A DNA stretch of 64,000 nucleotides from an uncultured Clostridia bacterium (GCA_944386645.1 CALXBW010000003.1:1-64000); one strand, 5' to 3'; counted from the stretch's first letter, positions 19,626 through 29,338 are shown. Translations and numbers: made by a program. The notes: a model not told the origin generated them from the sequence alone.

Positions 19626-22394
19626 TTATTTTAAATTCTCTAAACATCTATGGCATATTGTTGGATTTTCTTCATCTTCTCCTACAGTCTCAGAATACAT
19701 CCAACATCTTTCACATTTTTGTCCTTTTGCTGTTTCTACCTCTACCATTATGTTTAATTTATTCTCATCATCTTTTTTTCCATCTTCAACTATTTCTAAA
19801 TCTGAAACAATAAATACTTGTATTAGTATATCCTTATTATCATTTAAAAATTTTGCATTATCAGAATCTGCATGTATTATAACTCTAGCATTTAATGAAT
19901 TTCCAATAACTTTATCTTTTCTAGCTATCTCTAATTTTCTTGCTACTTCTTCTTTTATATCTATTATCTTTTTCCATTTTTCTTCTATCTCTTTATTATT
20001 ATATTCTTCATTTAATTCTGGCCAATAACCTAACATAACACTTTCTTTATTATCTTCTTTTCTATGTGGCATGTAACTCCATATTTCTTCTGAAGTATAA
20101 CAAATCATAGGTGCTAATATTCTAACCAAAGAATCTAATATAATATACATTGTTGTTTGCGCTGCTCTTCTTTCTTTTGAATCAGCTTTATAAGTATATA
20201 ATCTATCTTTTATTATATCTAAATAGAAATTACTCATATCGCTTACACAAAATTGATTTATATCATGATATGCTATATGGAATTCATATTCATCAAAACT
20301 TTTTGTTGTAGATTTTATTAATTTATATAATCTAGTTAAAGCCCATTTATCTATCTCTTCTAAATCTTTATATTCCACCAAATTATTAACATCAAAATCA
20401 TTAATATTTCCTAATATATATCTTGCCGTATTTCTAATTTTTCTAAACACTTCTGTAATTTGTTTTAATATATTTTTTGATATACTTACATCACTCTTAA
20501 AATCTGATGATAAAACCCATAGTCTTAATATATCTGCTCCATACTCATTTATAACATCTTGCGGATTAATTCCATTTCCTAATGATTTTGACATTTTTCT
20601 ACCTTGTTCATCTATAATAAATCCATGTGTTAATACTTCTTTATATGGTGCTTTTCCTCTTGTAGCAACACATGTTAACAAAGATGATTGGAACCAACCT
20701 CTGTATTGGTCACTTCCTTCAAGATACATATCAGCCAAAGGTAACCCTCTTTCTTCTAACACACCTGCATAAGTAGTTCCTGAATCAAACCATACATCCA
20801 TTATGTCTGTTTCTTTTACAAATTTATCATGTCCGCAAGAACATTTTGCACCTTCTGGCAATAAATCCTTTTCATCCATTTCAAACCAAGCATTTGAACC
20901 TTTTTCTTTAAATATTTCTTGAATTTTTTCTATACTTTCTTTTGTTATATATTCCTTTTCACATTTTTCACAATAAAATATAGGAATTGGAACTCCCCAT
21001 GTTCTTTGTCTTGATATACACCAATCAGTTCTATCTTTTACCATATTTGTAATTCTTTCTTCTCCCCATGAAGGTATCCATTTAACATTTTTTATTGCTT
21101 CTAATGTTTCATCTCTAAATCCATCTATTGATGCAAACCATTGTTTTGTTGCTCTAAATATTATAGGATTTTTACATCTCCAACAATGTGGATATGAGTG
21201 AACTAATGGTTGTTTCATTAATAAATAGTTATTTTCTTCTAGCCATTTTATAATAGCTTCATTAGACTTCTCATAATACATTCCAGCAAAAGGTCCTGCC
21301 TCTTCTGTTTGATATCCTTTTCCATCAACACATACTACAATATCTAATTTATTTTTTAAACTACATAAATAGTCCTCTTTACCATATCCTGGTGCTGTAT
21401 GTACAGCTCCTGTACCTGTATCTAGTTCTACATTTAATGTATCTTCACTTCCTAATACAACTCTTGAAATTCTATCTATAAAAGGATGTTTACATTTTAT
21501 TCCTTCTAGTTCTTTTCCTTTAAATTCTTTTACTATTTTATACTCTTCAATATTAGCTAATTTCATTACATCATCAACTAATTGTGTTGCCATTATTAAT
21601 TTGTCTTTTCCTGTATCAACTATACTATATTCATAATCTTCTCCTATTGTGATTGCAACATTTCCAGGTAAAGTCCATGGAGTTGTTGTCCATATTACAA
21701 AATAAGTATCTTTTTTATCAAACTTTCCATTTGAATCTTCTACTGGAAATTTTACATATATAGATGTAGCTTTGTTATCTTTATATTCTATTTCCGCTTC
21801 TGCAAGAGCTGTTTCACAATCAGTACACCAATATACAGGTTTTAAACCTTTATATATATATCCTTTTTCATACATTTTCCCAAATACGCCTATTTGTTTT
21901 GCTTCGAATTCTGGTTTTAATGTTATATATGGATTATCCCAATCACCTAATACTCCTAATCTTTTAAATCCTTCTGATTGTTTTTCTACAAAACCTAAAG
22001 CAAAATCTCTACATGTATTTCTAAACTTAGTAACACTTATCTCATCTCTATTTAAACCTAATACCTGAATAGCTCTTTTTTCTGTTGGTAAACCATGTGT
22101 ATCATATCCTGGTATGTAAGGAGTATAATAACCTCTTAAATTTTTATATCTTACTATTGTATCTTTTAAAATTTTATTTAGAGCATGACCAATATGAATT
22201 TCTCCATTTGCATATGGAGGTCCATCATGTAATATAAATGGTGTTTTTCCTTCATTTTTCTTTAAACATTTTTCATATAGATGATTATCATATAATCTTT
22301 CTTTTATCTTTGGTTCATTTTGAGGTAAATTTGCTCTCATTGAAAAATCTGTTTTTGGCAAATTTAATGTTTTTCCATAATCTTTTTTTTCCAT
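19626..22394 (-). CDS. ileS: Isoleucyl-tRNA synthetase
   Basis: 922 residues, class I synthetase. HIGH motif in PPYANGEIHIGHALN, KMSKS motif in GRKMSKSLGN, an editing domain in between with TTTPWTLPGNVA, and the C-terminal zinc finger CERCWMY...CHRC that places it with bacterial-type IleRS. The ribosome site and a T-box leader lie upstream, so expression responds to uncharged tRNA-Ile. Monocistronic; element A1 follows the stop codon. Confidence 0.98.
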   Translation of the reverse strand: MEKKDYGKTLNLPKTDFSMRANLPQNEPKIKERLYDNHLYEKCLKKNEGKTPFILHDGPPYANGEIHIGHALNKILKDTIVRYKNLRGYYTPYIPGYDTHGLPTEKRAIQVLGLNRDEISVTKFRNTCRDFALGFVEKQSEGFKRLGVLGDWDNPYITLKPEFEAKQIGVFGKMYEKGYIYKGLKPVYWCTDCETALAEAEIEYKDNKATSIYVKFPVEDSNGKFDKKDTYFVIWTTTPWTLPGNVAITIGEDYEYSIVDTGKDKLIMATQLVDDVMKLANIEEYKIVKEFKGKELEGIKCKHPFIDRISRVVLGSEDTLNVELDTGTGAVHTAPGYGKEDYLCSLKNKLDIVVCVDGKGYQTEEAGPFAGMYYEKSNEAIIKWLEENNYLLMKQPLVHSYPHCWRCKNPIIFRATKQWFASIDGFRDETLEAIKNVKWIPSWGEERITNMVKDRTDWCISRQRTWGVPIPIFYCEKCEKEYITKESIEKIQEIFKEKGSNAWFEMDEKDLLPEGAKCSCGHDKFVKETDIMDVWFDSGTTYAGVLEERGLPLADMYLEGSDQYRGWFQSSLLTCVATRGKAPYKEVLTHGFIIDEQGRKMSKSLGNGINPQDVINEYGADILRLWVLSSDFKSDVSISKNILKQITEVFRKIRNTARYILGNINDFDVNNLVEYKDLEEIDKWALTRLYKLIKSTTKSFDEYEFHIAYHDINQFCVSDMSNFYLDIIKDRLYTYKADSKERRAAQTTMYIILDSLVRILAPMICYTSEEIWSYMPHRKEDNKESVMLGYWPELNEEYNNKEIEEKWKKIIDIKEEVARKLEIARKDKVIGNSLNARVIIHADSDNAKFLNDNKDILIQVFIVSDLEIVEDGKKDDENKLNIMVEVETAKGQKCERCWMYSETVGEDEENPTICHRCLENLK

Positions 22395-22424
22395 ATTTAT
22401 CTTTCCTTTCTATAAGTTAAATTT

Positions 22425-22665
22425 ACTAAGAAAAAAAAACATCCTAGCATAAACTAGGACGAAATATTTCCGCGGTACCACCTATATTAAAAGCATAATA
22501 CTTTTCTCTTAAATCTTTTTAACGCTAGATAAGCGATTTATTCTACTATTTTCAAATAAATAACTCCAAGGTGATAATAAGTATATATTATCTTACCAAA
22601 ATCTCAGCTTACATTTGGCTCTCTGAAAGTTTTACCTACTTATCTTATCCTTTTCTTAGTTTTTA
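22425..22665 (-). promoter_or_regulatory. T-box riboswitch controlling ileS
   Basis: On the minus strand the conserved T-box AGGTGGTACCGCGGAA (22468-22483) is followed by a terminator stem CGTCCTAG/CTAGGATG and a T run (22429-22464). The AGAGAG bulge motif and a CTGAGATTTTGG block occur in the 5' part. A plausible specifier AUC (Ile) is at 22573-22575 next to ACCTTGGAG. Uncharged tRNA-Ile would favour the antiterminator. Confidence 0.93.
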
Positions 22666-22738
22666 GTTTTATATAATTTTATATATAGTATCACGTTATA
22701 TTTATTTTTTCAAGCCATTATTAATATTTTTTATTTAA

Positions 22739-22921
22739 AACTATTTAGATAATTGCTTTATTTAAGAAAAATCTAATGTATTTTTATGAAGTAACAATTC
22801 GTGGGAACCAGCAAGCTTACAGTCTGTTTTACAGTCTGTTTTACAGACTGTAAGTTTTATGGGAGTTACAAATAAAAACTACATTAGATTTTTCTTATAC
22901 TAGTAAATTAATTAATAGTTA
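22739..22921. repeat. Family A palindromic element A2
   Basis: Inner arms AAGAAAAATCTAATGTA (22764 on) and its complement TACATTAGATTTTTCTT (to 22897); outer imperfect arms AACTATTTAG... and ...TTAATAGTT extend to 22739 and 22921. The core has GTGGGAACCAGCAAGC and a duplicated CAGTCTGTTTTA. The right end touches the PAP2 stop codon at 22922. Confidence 0.85.
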
Positions 22922-23551
22922 CTATTTATTACCATCAGATATAATTGTAATAAAAACAATTAAATATGCTATAGAAATAAAGAATCCTGCTATAACATCT
23001 GATGCATAATGTACTCCCAGATATACTCTACTAAATCCTATTAATACTATTAATATTCCTAATAATATAACTAAAACGTTTCTTAAATACTTATTTTTAA
23101 CTTTTTTAATAACTAAATAAATTAAAAATCCATAAAAAGCTGTACTTACCATTGAATGTCCAGAAGGGAAACTGTATCCAGACTCATCTATTAATCTATA
23201 TCCTTCTGGTCTATTTCTCTGTACTATATATTTCAAAATTTGATTTAATACTGTTGCAAAAAATAAATTAAGTATAATCCATATTGGCATTTTCTTATCT
23301 TTAGTATTTATAATTATAATTATTGCAATCAATAATACAGGTATAGCATTTCCAAAACTAGTAATTATTTTCATTATTACAGTTAATATATCATTTCTTA
23401 GAAATTCTACTGCAAATTTATAAACAACAGTATCAATCATTAATATTTCTTCTTCAAAAACATCTTCTAAAATAGCAAAAAAAACTATCAATGCTATGAA
23501 AACTATAATCCATCTTTTATTATTTAATATAATATCTAATACTCTTCTCAT
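22922..23551 (-). CDS. PAP2 superfamily phosphatase
   Basis: 209 residues, six hydrophobic segments. The three-part lipid phosphatase signature is complete: KYIVQRNRPEG (KxxxxxxRP), PSGHSM (PSGH), and SRVYLGVHYASDV (SRxxxxxHxxxD). Members dephosphorylate undecaprenyl pyrophosphate or phosphatidate outside the membrane. 18 bp after the YjdF-like gene, so probably co-transcribed with it. The stop codon abuts repeat A2. Confidence 0.92.
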   Translation of the reverse strand: MRRVLDIILNNKRWIIVFIALIVFFAILEDVFEEEILMIDTVVYKFAVEFLRNDILTVIMKIITSFGNAIPVLLIAIIIIINTKDKKMPIWIILNLFFATVLNQILKYIVQRNRPEGYRLIDESGYSFPSGHSMVSTAFYGFLIYLVIKKVKNKYLRNVLVILLGILIVLIGFSRVYLGVHYASDVIAGFFISIAYLIVFITIISDGNK

Positions 23552-23569
23552 TGGTTCTCCTATTTTTAT

Positions 23570-24358
23570 TTAACTATTTTTATTTTTTAATATTGGTATA
23601 AAATTCTCAGCAAATTTATATTCATCTCTTCCTTTTATATATAGTAATCCTATTATTGAAAAAATTACTGCTCCAATAAAATTAACTATTAAATCCCCCA
23701 TGGTATCATTTAATCCAATATCTAAATAACCATTATTAATAGTGATTTCTTTTTTTTCATCATTCATTGTTCCTACTATTTTAGTATATTCAATATTTTC
23801 TATTTTTACAGGAACATTCTTTTTTTCACTATTTAATTCTACTGTAGATATTTGTGATAACATTTTATCCTTTTGCATATCTGTATTAAAGCTTTTATCC
23901 ATTCCATATTCAAAAAATTCCCACAATACTCCAATTGTCATTGAAAAACAAAAAGCAACCAATGCCACAAATACTGGAGTCATTTTTGTGTGAAATTTTT
24001 CACTGCGATTCAATATATCTATTAATGAAAATCCTATTGCCGCACATAAAAATCCATTTATCGTATGCAATATAGTATCCCAATGCTTAAATATACCATA
24101 AAAATTTTGAATTTCGCCTAAAATTTCAGCAGAAAATATGAACAATAATATAATTGTTTCCAATACTGTTGGAAGCTTTATATTCAATTTTCTATCTATA
24201 ATTGATGGAATCATAAACAATACTAATGTTAAAAAACCTAAAAAAACATTTTGCCAATTTCCTCTAAATGCCTGTATGATTATTGTTAATATTACTAACG
24301 CTCTAAGTATAACATATGCAGTTAAATCGCGCTTTCTATATTTTTTTATTTTTTCCAT
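23570..24358 (-). CDS. YjdF/DUF2238-like membrane protein
   Basis: 262 residues with about seven hydrophobic helices. The WDTILHTINGFLCAAIGFSL segment (about 93-112) carries the W-D-x-x-x-H-x-x-x-G pattern of the DUF2238/YjdF family, followed by GVLWEFFEYGMD with acidic residues in the membrane and DTMGDLIVNFIGAVIF near the C-terminus. Between helices is a roughly 60-residue polar insert (about 155-215) not usual in the family. Function unknown. Forms a pair with the PAP2 gene. Confidence 0.75.
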   Translation of the reverse strand: MEKIKKYRKRDLTAYVILRALVILTIIIQAFRGNWQNVFLGFLTLVLFMIPSIIDRKLNIKLPTVLETIILLFIFSAEILGEIQNFYGIFKHWDTILHTINGFLCAAIGFSLIDILNRSEKFHTKMTPVFVALVAFCFSMTIGVLWEFFEYGMDKSFNTDMQKDKMLSQISTVELNSEKKNVPVKIENIEYTKIVGTMNDEKKEITINNGYLDIGLNDTMGDLIVNFIGAVIFSIIGLLYIKGRDEYKFAENFIPILKNKNS

Positions 24359-24441
24359 TTAATTACCTCTATTATTAACATATTTTAATATTATTATCAA
24401 ATATTATTTATTTTATTATAAAAGTCTTAGATTTTTTCATC

Positions 24442-24897
24442 TTAATTTAAAATATATACACCCATATTAAGGTATGTTGCAAATATTGTCCATATTAAAT
24501 AAGGAATTTGTAAATATGCTGAAACTTTATTTTTATTATAAAATAGCTTTATAATTTCAATAATCAATATTATTAATAATATTATCCATGCTATTGATAC
24601 AAATCTTAACTTAAAAACAAAAAATATTATAGACCATAATGCATTAACAAACAATTGTATATAATATACTTTTTTTGTTTTTTCATCTAATTCATTATTA
24701 ACTTCTAAAATTGAATATGATATTCCCATTAATATATACAATATCGACCATACTATTCCAAATATATAATCTGGCGGTGCTAAAGGAGGTTTAATCAAAT
24801 CATTATAATCAATAAAATTCGAAATTAAAAATCCAACTATCCCTCCCACTGCTAATGCTATAACTATATTTTTCAAATAAATAATAAATCTATTCAT
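24442..24897 (-). CDS. TspO/MBR family protein
   Basis: 151 residues, five membrane helices, standard TspO length. The conserved loop PPLAPPDYIFGIVWSILYILMG (about 37-58) has the family's PPWxxPxxxFxxVWxxLY pattern with Trp changed to Leu at one place; FVNALWSIIFF and YLIWTIFATYLNMGVYILN close the helix bundle. TspO binds tetrapyrroles and is linked to stress responses. 16 bp downstream of the CysK-like gene, so probably one transcript. Confidence 0.9.
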   Translation of the reverse strand: MNRFIIYLKNIVIALAVGGIVGFLISNFIDYNDLIKPPLAPPDYIFGIVWSILYILMGISYSILEVNNELDEKTKKVYYIQLFVNALWSIIFFVFKLRFVSIAWIILLIILIIEIIKLFYNKNKVSAYLQIPYLIWTIFATYLNMGVYILN

Positions 24898-24913
24898 AAT
24901 ATCTCCCTTATAA

Positions 24914-25882
24914 TTAGATTAAATCATATCCTATTATATTTACATTATTAGAAATAAATTCATTATTATAATCAATATCTTTTATTAAATCAGTAGATAG
25001 ATATTTTTTATTATCATCTGCAAAAACTGTTACAATTGGTTTATCTACTTTTTCCCCTGCAAGAATAGCTCCAATTAGATTTGCCCCTGAAGATATACCA
25101 ACTCCTAATCCTAATTTTTTTGCTAATATTCTTGACATATTAATAGCATCTTCATCATTTACTAAAAATATATCATCAACTAAAGTTTTATTATCATTTA
25201 ATATATCTGGAACGAAATCATCACCTATACCTTCTATTTTATGATTATCAATTATTTTTCCTTGTGAAATTATAGGCATTTTATCTGGTTCAAGTGCAAA
25301 AACTTTTATATCTTTATATTTTTCTTTTAATTTTAATCCAGTTCCTACTAGAGTTCCTCCTGTTCCCACTCCTGATATAAATCCACCTATTTCTTTATCT
25401 ATTTGTTCTATTATTTCATTACCTGTTGTTTCATAATGTGCTAATATATTATCTTTGTTTGAAAATTGATTAGCTAAAAAACCATCATTTTCTTCTGAAA
25501 ATCTTTTTGCCTCTTCTACACATCTTATAAAACCACCTTCCTCTTTTGAAATTAATTTAACTTCTGCTCCAAAACTTTTCATTAAATTTACTCTTTCACT
25601 ACTTGCCCAGTCTGGCATAAAAATATATACCTTATGACCATAATATCTTCCTAAAGCAGATAATGAAATTCCTGTATTACCACTTGTTGCCTCAACTATT
25701 GGCATATTCTCTTTTAATAAACCATTCTTTTTTGCATGATTTATAATATAGTATGCTACCCTATCTTTTATACTTCCTGTTAAATTATAATATTCTAATT
25801 TTGTATATATACATTTTTTCTTTCCTTTATATTCATAATTAATTTTTATCATTGGTGTATTACCAATTAATTTGTTCATCAT
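24914..25882 (-). CDS. PLP-dependent cysteine synthase family protein
   Basis: 322 residues; start at the ATG at 25882 after AAAGGTGGGA. Fold type II PLP enzyme: LIGNTPMIKI, catalytic Lys in TGSIKDRVAYYII, the substrate loop EATSGNTGISL, phosphate loop GVGTGGTLVGTG, and a C-terminal GISSGANL. These place it with O-acetylserine sulfhydrylases or related beta-replacement enzymes; the preferred substrate cannot be told. No cysE next to it. Confidence 0.88.
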   Translation of the reverse strand: MMNKLIGNTPMIKINYEYKGKKKCIYTKLEYYNLTGSIKDRVAYYIINHAKKNGLLKENMPIVEATSGNTGISLSALGRYYGHKVYIFMPDWASSERVNLMKSFGAEVKLISKEEGGFIRCVEEAKRFSEENDGFLANQFSNKDNILAHYETTGNEIIEQIDKEIGGFISGVGTGGTLVGTGLKLKEKYKDIKVFALEPDKMPIISQGKIIDNHKIEGIGDDFVPDILNDNKTLVDDIFLVNDEDAINMSRILAKKLGLGVGISSGANLIGAILAGEKVDKPIVTVFADDNKKYLSTDLIKDIDYNNEFISNNVNIIGYDLI

Positions 25883-26015
25883 AACACATCCCACCTTTTT
25901 TTATTTTATGTATTTTTTTTTATTTTGACATATATTATATCAACTTTTTCATAAATACGGAAGGATTTATGAAATTTTTACTTTATGCTTTTTTGATATT
26001 TTAGGCAATTTCTTC

Positions 26016-26046
26016 GTAGAGCGGGAGAACACTGTTCTCCCCTACA
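26016..26046. repeat. GC-richer palindromic repeat GTAGAG..GGGAGAAC..GTTCTCCC..CTAC
   Basis: A hairpin with arms GGGAGAACA/TGTTCTCCC framed by GTAG/CTAC in an otherwise AT-only gap (25883-26226). I recognise the shape of short intergenic repeats (GTAGGGG...CCCG) common in gut Firmicutes. One copy in this window. Confidence 0.6.
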
Positions 26047-26226
26047 TTACTCTACTGTTAAATTCTTTACTAAAATATATAAATACTCCATTTGTTAAAT
26101 ATATAATTATGTAACAATCAATGAAATTTCCCTGATTTTTTTGCACACCTCACTTGAAATTTATACATATCTATGTTAAACTAATTAATAGTCATAATTA
26201 ATAAACTTATAGGAGGTGCAATAATA

Positions 26227-26424
26227 ATGGCAAAATGTGAAATTTGTGATAAATCAGTTAGCTTTGGAAATCAACTTAGCATTACACGTTCTCATATAAG
26301 CAAAAGATCTACAAGAACATGGAAACCAAATTTAAGAAGAGTAAAAGCTGTTGTTAATGGAGAACATAAAAGAATATATGTATGTACTAAATGCTTACGT
26401 TCAGGAAAAGTTGAAAGAGCTTAA
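26227..26424 (+). CDS. rpmB: Ribosomal protein bL28
   Basis: 65 residues. Zinc-ribbon form with CEIC (4-7) and CTKCLRSG (57-64) cysteine pairs; SFGNQLSITRSHISKRSTRTWKPNLRRV is the rRNA-binding core. Strong ribosome site AGGAGG. A hairpin follows. Its neighbour is spoVM on the opposite strand, the same pairing as in Bacillus. Confidence 0.97.
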   Translation: MAKCEICDKSVSFGNQLSITRSHISKRSTRTWKPNLRRVKAVVNGEHKRIYVCTKCLRSGKVERA

Positions 26425-26461
26425 AATGTTTATATAAAATTATATGGTTTTCTACTATATA

Positions 26462-26522
26462 TAGCAAAGGACGCATAATAATGAACATTATTATATGTTT
26501 ATTATTATACGTCCTTATTGCT
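26462..26522. terminator. Strong hairpin between rpmB and spoVM
   Basis: TAGCAAAGGACG...CGTCCTTATTGCTA stem with an AT-rich upper helix; no marked T run, but placed to end both convergent genes. Confidence 0.6.
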
Positions 26523-26539
26523 ACATATATTTATATGTA

Positions 26540-26617
26540 CTAGTCTTTTATACCGAATATTAATTTAACAAATCCCCTTAAAAATTTAGGAACTTTTTTT
26601 ACTACTATCTTCATCAT
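26540..26617 (-). CDS. spoVM: Stage V sporulation protein SpoVM
   Basis: Only 25 codons, so easily missed. The peptide MMKIVVKKVPKFLRGFVKL followed by IFGIKD matches the amphipathic SpoVM helix (KxPKFLxGxxRxxxG) that binds the convex forespore membrane and anchors the SpoIVA coat platform. GGAGGTTAT ribosome site before the ATG; start at 26617 or 26614. Its position beside rpmB is conserved in Bacillus and Clostridia, which supports the call. Confidence 0.92.
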   Translation of the reverse strand: MMKIVVKKVPKFLRGFVKLIFGIKD

Positions 26618-26702
26618 TATAACCTCCATTCGATCTAATTTATCTCTAATCTAGAATTTAATAATAACATACAATCATTATTACAAATGATAGCAGTTAT
26701 TA

Positions 26703-26852
26703 CTAACAAGCAAGCCAAGCTAAACCAATTATAACCACAATTACACCAATTAAAAATAACCAACCAGTAATAGGAAGTAATAAGACCATTAACATTCCTA
26801 TACCAAAACCAATTAAACATACACCTATTGTTTTTTTCAAAAAACATAACAT
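26703..26852 (-). CDS. Small two-helix membrane protein
   Basis: 49 residues: start ATG at 26852 with AGGAGG 9 nt upstream. A Lys pair (KKT) then two hydrophobic helices (about 9-27 and 31-48) separated by PITGW. Cys residues at 3, 12 and 49. Gly-rich helices suggest a tightly packed hairpin. Family not recognised; small proteins of this form are common and unstudied in Clostridia. It lies 86 bp upstream of spoVM on the same strand and may share its transcript. Confidence 0.65.
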   Translation of the reverse strand: MLCFLKKTIGVCLIGFGIGMLMVLLLPITGWLFLIGVIVVIIGLAWLAC

Positions 26853-26934
26853 AATCTATTACCTCCTATTAATAATATTATATTTATTATATTATTAAAA
26901 AGTTACAAAAATAATTAATAAAAGGAGTCTTTAA

Positions 26935-27579
26935 ATGTCAAAAATATTAGAAAATAATGCAACAAAAATATTAGAAATATTAAAAAAAACATATCCAGAT
27001 GCCAAATGCAGTCTTGATTTTAGTAATCCATTTGAATTATTAGTAGCAGTTGTACTTTCTGCACAGTGTACTGACGAAAGAGTTAACAAAACTACTCCTG
27101 CTATATTTGAAAAATACAATACTCCTCTTGCATTTTCTAAAATAGATATACATACACTTGAGCAACTAATACATCCATGTGGATTTTATCATACAAAAGC
27201 CAAAAATTTAAAAGCCTGTGCACAAAAACTAGTTGATGATTTTAATGGAGAAGTTCCACAAACTATGGAAGATTTAACTTCACTACCTGGAGTTGGTAGA
27301 AAAAGTGCAAATGTAATTATGTTAAATGCATTTAATAATCCTGTAGGTATTGCAATAGATACTCATGCCAAGAGAATTTGTAATAGATTAGGCCTTAGTA
27401 CAGAATCTGAACCAATAAAAATTGAAAAAGATTTGTTAAAAATATTAAAAAAAGAATATTTGAAAGATGCAAATCATTTGTTAGTTTATCATGGTAGAAA
27501 TTTATGTACTGCTAGAAATCCAAAATGTAATGAATGTCCACTAAATAATTTATGTATATATTACCAAAAATCTAAATAA
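26935..27579 (+). CDS. nth: Endonuclease III
   Basis: 214 residues; DNA glycosylase/AP lyase for oxidised pyrimidines. The catalytic Lys in the helix-hairpin-helix LPGVGRKSANVIM (about 115-127), catalytic Asp in AIDTHAKRICNRLGL (about 137-151), and the C-terminal 4Fe-4S ligands CTARNPKCNECPLNNLC. Ribosome site AAAGGAG. Full length; no operon partners. Confidence 0.97.
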   Translation: MSKILENNATKILEILKKTYPDAKCSLDFSNPFELLVAVVLSAQCTDERVNKTTPAIFEKYNTPLAFSKIDIHTLEQLIHPCGFYHTKAKNLKACAQKLVDDFNGEVPQTMEDLTSLPGVGRKSANVIMLNAFNNPVGIAIDTHAKRICNRLGLSTESEPIKIEKDLLKILKKEYLKDANHLLVYHGRNLCTARNPKCNECPLNNLCIYYQKSK

Positions 27580-27683
27580 TGTATATCTTTTCTATTTTTT
27601 TGAAATACTATTTACAATATAAAAAACTTTGAGGTTATTTAATATTTTTTATTAGAGCTAAATTAGCTCGAATGGAGGTTATT

Positions 27684-27839
27684 ATGACAAATATTAATTG
27701 TACTGCAGATTGTATATATCAAAAAGAAGGAAAATGCACATATTCTTTAATATTTTGTAAGACGATAACTCCAAATTCAAATTGTGTTTACTACTCAAAA
27801 TTCGAAAATAAAGCAACCAAATTCATTAAAAAAATCTAA
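27684..27839 (+). CDS. Small cysteine-rich protein (DUF1540-like)
   Basis: 51 residues, start ATG at 27684 with GGAGG. Cysteines at residues 6, 10, 18, 25 and 34 in the order NCTADCIYQKEGKC...C...NCVYY, close to the metal-binding pattern of DUF1540 proteins. The last codons (KKI, stop) come from the left arm of repeat element A3, so the insertion seems to have supplied the stop codon. Function unknown. Confidence 0.65.
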   Translation: MTNINCTADCIYQKEGKCTYSLIFCKTITPNSNCVYYSKFENKATKFIKKI

Positions 27840-27982
27840 TATATTTTTATGAAGTAACAATTCGTGGGGACCAGCAAGCTTACAGTCTGTACATACCAAT
27901 GTAAGAATTTAATTTATTTAAATAATACTTTACAGACTGTGCACTGCTGGGAGTTACAAATAAAAATTATATTAGATTTTTT
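27827..27982. repeat. Family A palindromic element A3
   Basis: Arms AAAAAAATCTAATATA and TATATTAGATTTTTTT; core GTGGGGACCAGCAAGC...GCACTGCTGGGAG, with CAGTCTGT/ACAGACTG flanking a 40-nt AT-rich centre. Its left arm overlaps the 3' end of the Cys-rich gene. Confidence 0.85.
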
Positions 27983-28030
27983 TAATGAAGATAATTTAAT
28001 AAATAGTCGGTTTTTTTTTTATGTTTTTAA

Positions 28031-28059
28031 TTGACAAACAAAGAATAAAGCTATATTAT
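28031..28059 (+). promoter_or_regulatory. Promoter of the bactofilin-like gene
   Basis: TTGACA (28031-28036), 17-bp spacer, TATTAT (28054-28059), 35 bp before the start codon. Confidence 0.7.
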
Positions 28060-28093
28060 TGTTATTATTAAAATTATAGGAGGAGATTTATAT

Positions 28094-29338
28094 ATGTTAA
28101 AGAAAAATTTAAAATTTATTCTTTCATTATTTATCGTCTTCACTTTAATAGGTGGTACATTTTTTTCTTATGCAACAGATGTAAATGTAAATACTAATGA
28201 AGAAGAAACAACTAATGTCAATGCAAAAGAAACTGACCCATCTTCAGTAAGTGAAGATGAAAATTCAGTTAATTCAGATGAAAATACTTCTGATGAAAAC
28301 ACAACTGATGAAGATAGTACAACTAATGAAGACACTATGTCTGATGGTTCAACAACTCCAACAACTACTCATGACGGTGATTTATATAAAGCAGGTGGAG
28401 ATATTGAAATTACAGAAGCCATAAATGGTAATGCTTTCATATCTGGTAATTCAGTTACTGTTAAAGGACAAATTGGTGGAGACTTATTTGTTTTTGCAAA
28501 CAATTTAAATATTGATGGAGCTCAAATATATGGAAATGTTTTTGCAGTATCAAATAATATAACATTAAATGGTTTAATATATGATTTATATGGTATATGT
28601 AATACATTAAATGTTCCATACAATGGTACTGTATATAGAGATATAAAAGTTATGTGTAATTCAGCTACAATCGATGGTGTTATCGGTGGTAATGTTTATA
28701 TAACTGCTGCACAAAAATTAACACTTGAAGCAGATTGTATGATATATAAAGATTTAAATTATTCTGCACCTAGTGAAATAGAAGTAAAAGATGGAACAGT
28801 ACAAGGTAATGTATCATTCACATCTTCAATGTACAAAGCTAGTGCAATGGATTATGTTATGAGCTTTGCTTATTTAGTAATATTTGTTTTAGTAGTATGG
28901 TTGTTAATGATGTTTATTGCACCAAGATTTATGGAAAAAGCAACTAGAGTCGGTAAAGAAAAAATATTACCTTCTTTAGGTTTTGGTATATTAGGACTTA
29001 TTTTAATTCCTGTAATAGCTATATTATTAATATTTACAGTAGTTGGTACTCCAATTTCAATGGCTTTAATGGCAATTTATACTTTACTTGTAGCAATTAC
29101 ATTTACTATTGTAACTTTAACATTTGCAAATATGTTAGCTAATAAAGTTAAATTCTTTGCTAAATTTAAAAATTTAATAGGTATAATATTAATAGCATTA
29201 ATATTATGGGCATTAACACTTATACCATATGTAGGAATAATTATTAAATTACTAATAACTATTTATGGATTTGGTATATTAATGATTTCAATTTTTAATA
29301 AAAAATTAAATAAAGAAGTAGTAGATGAAAAACAATAA
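28094..29338 (+). CDS. Exported bactofilin-like (polymer-forming) protein with C-terminal membrane helices
   Basis: 414 residues. Signal peptide (about 1-30, ending near SYA), then a 60-residue Glu/Asp/Thr/Asn low-complexity linker (31-95), then a beta-helix (about 98-245) with bactofilin-type repeats such as GDIEITEAINGNAFISGNSV and GGDLFVFANNLNIDG, then four membrane helices (about 257-275, 293-316, 322-345, 356-395). Members polymerise; the signal peptide puts this one outside the membrane. Possibly a surface scaffold. GGAGG ribosome site, own promoter and terminator. Function inferred from the fold only. Confidence 0.8.
   Translation: MLKKNLKFILSLFIVFTLIGGTFFSYATDVNVNTNEEETTNVNAKETDPSSVSEDENSVNSDENTSDENTTDEDSTTNEDTMSDGSTTPTTTHDGDLYKAGGDIEITEAINGNAFISGNSVTVKGQIGGDLFVFANNLNIDGAQIYGNVFAVSNNITLNGLIYDLYGICNTLNVPYNGTVYRDIKVMCNSATIDGVIGGNVYITAAQKLTLEADCMIYKDLNYSAPSEIEVKDGTVQGNVSFTSSMYKASAMDYVMSFAYLVIFVLVVWLLMMFIAPRFMEKATRVGKEKILPSLGFGILGLILIPVIAILLIFTVVGTPISMALMAIYTLLVAITFTIVTLTFANMLANKVKFFAKFKNLIGIILIALILWALTLIPYVGIIIKLLITIYGFGILMISIFNKKLNKEVVDEKQ

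Noticed and set aside
26635-26847. A 70-codon minus-strand frame
   Set aside because: It overlaps in another frame the 49-residue membrane protein at 26703-26852, which has the ribosome site and a sensible two-helix sequence; the longer frame has Trp/Cys-rich nonsense and no site.
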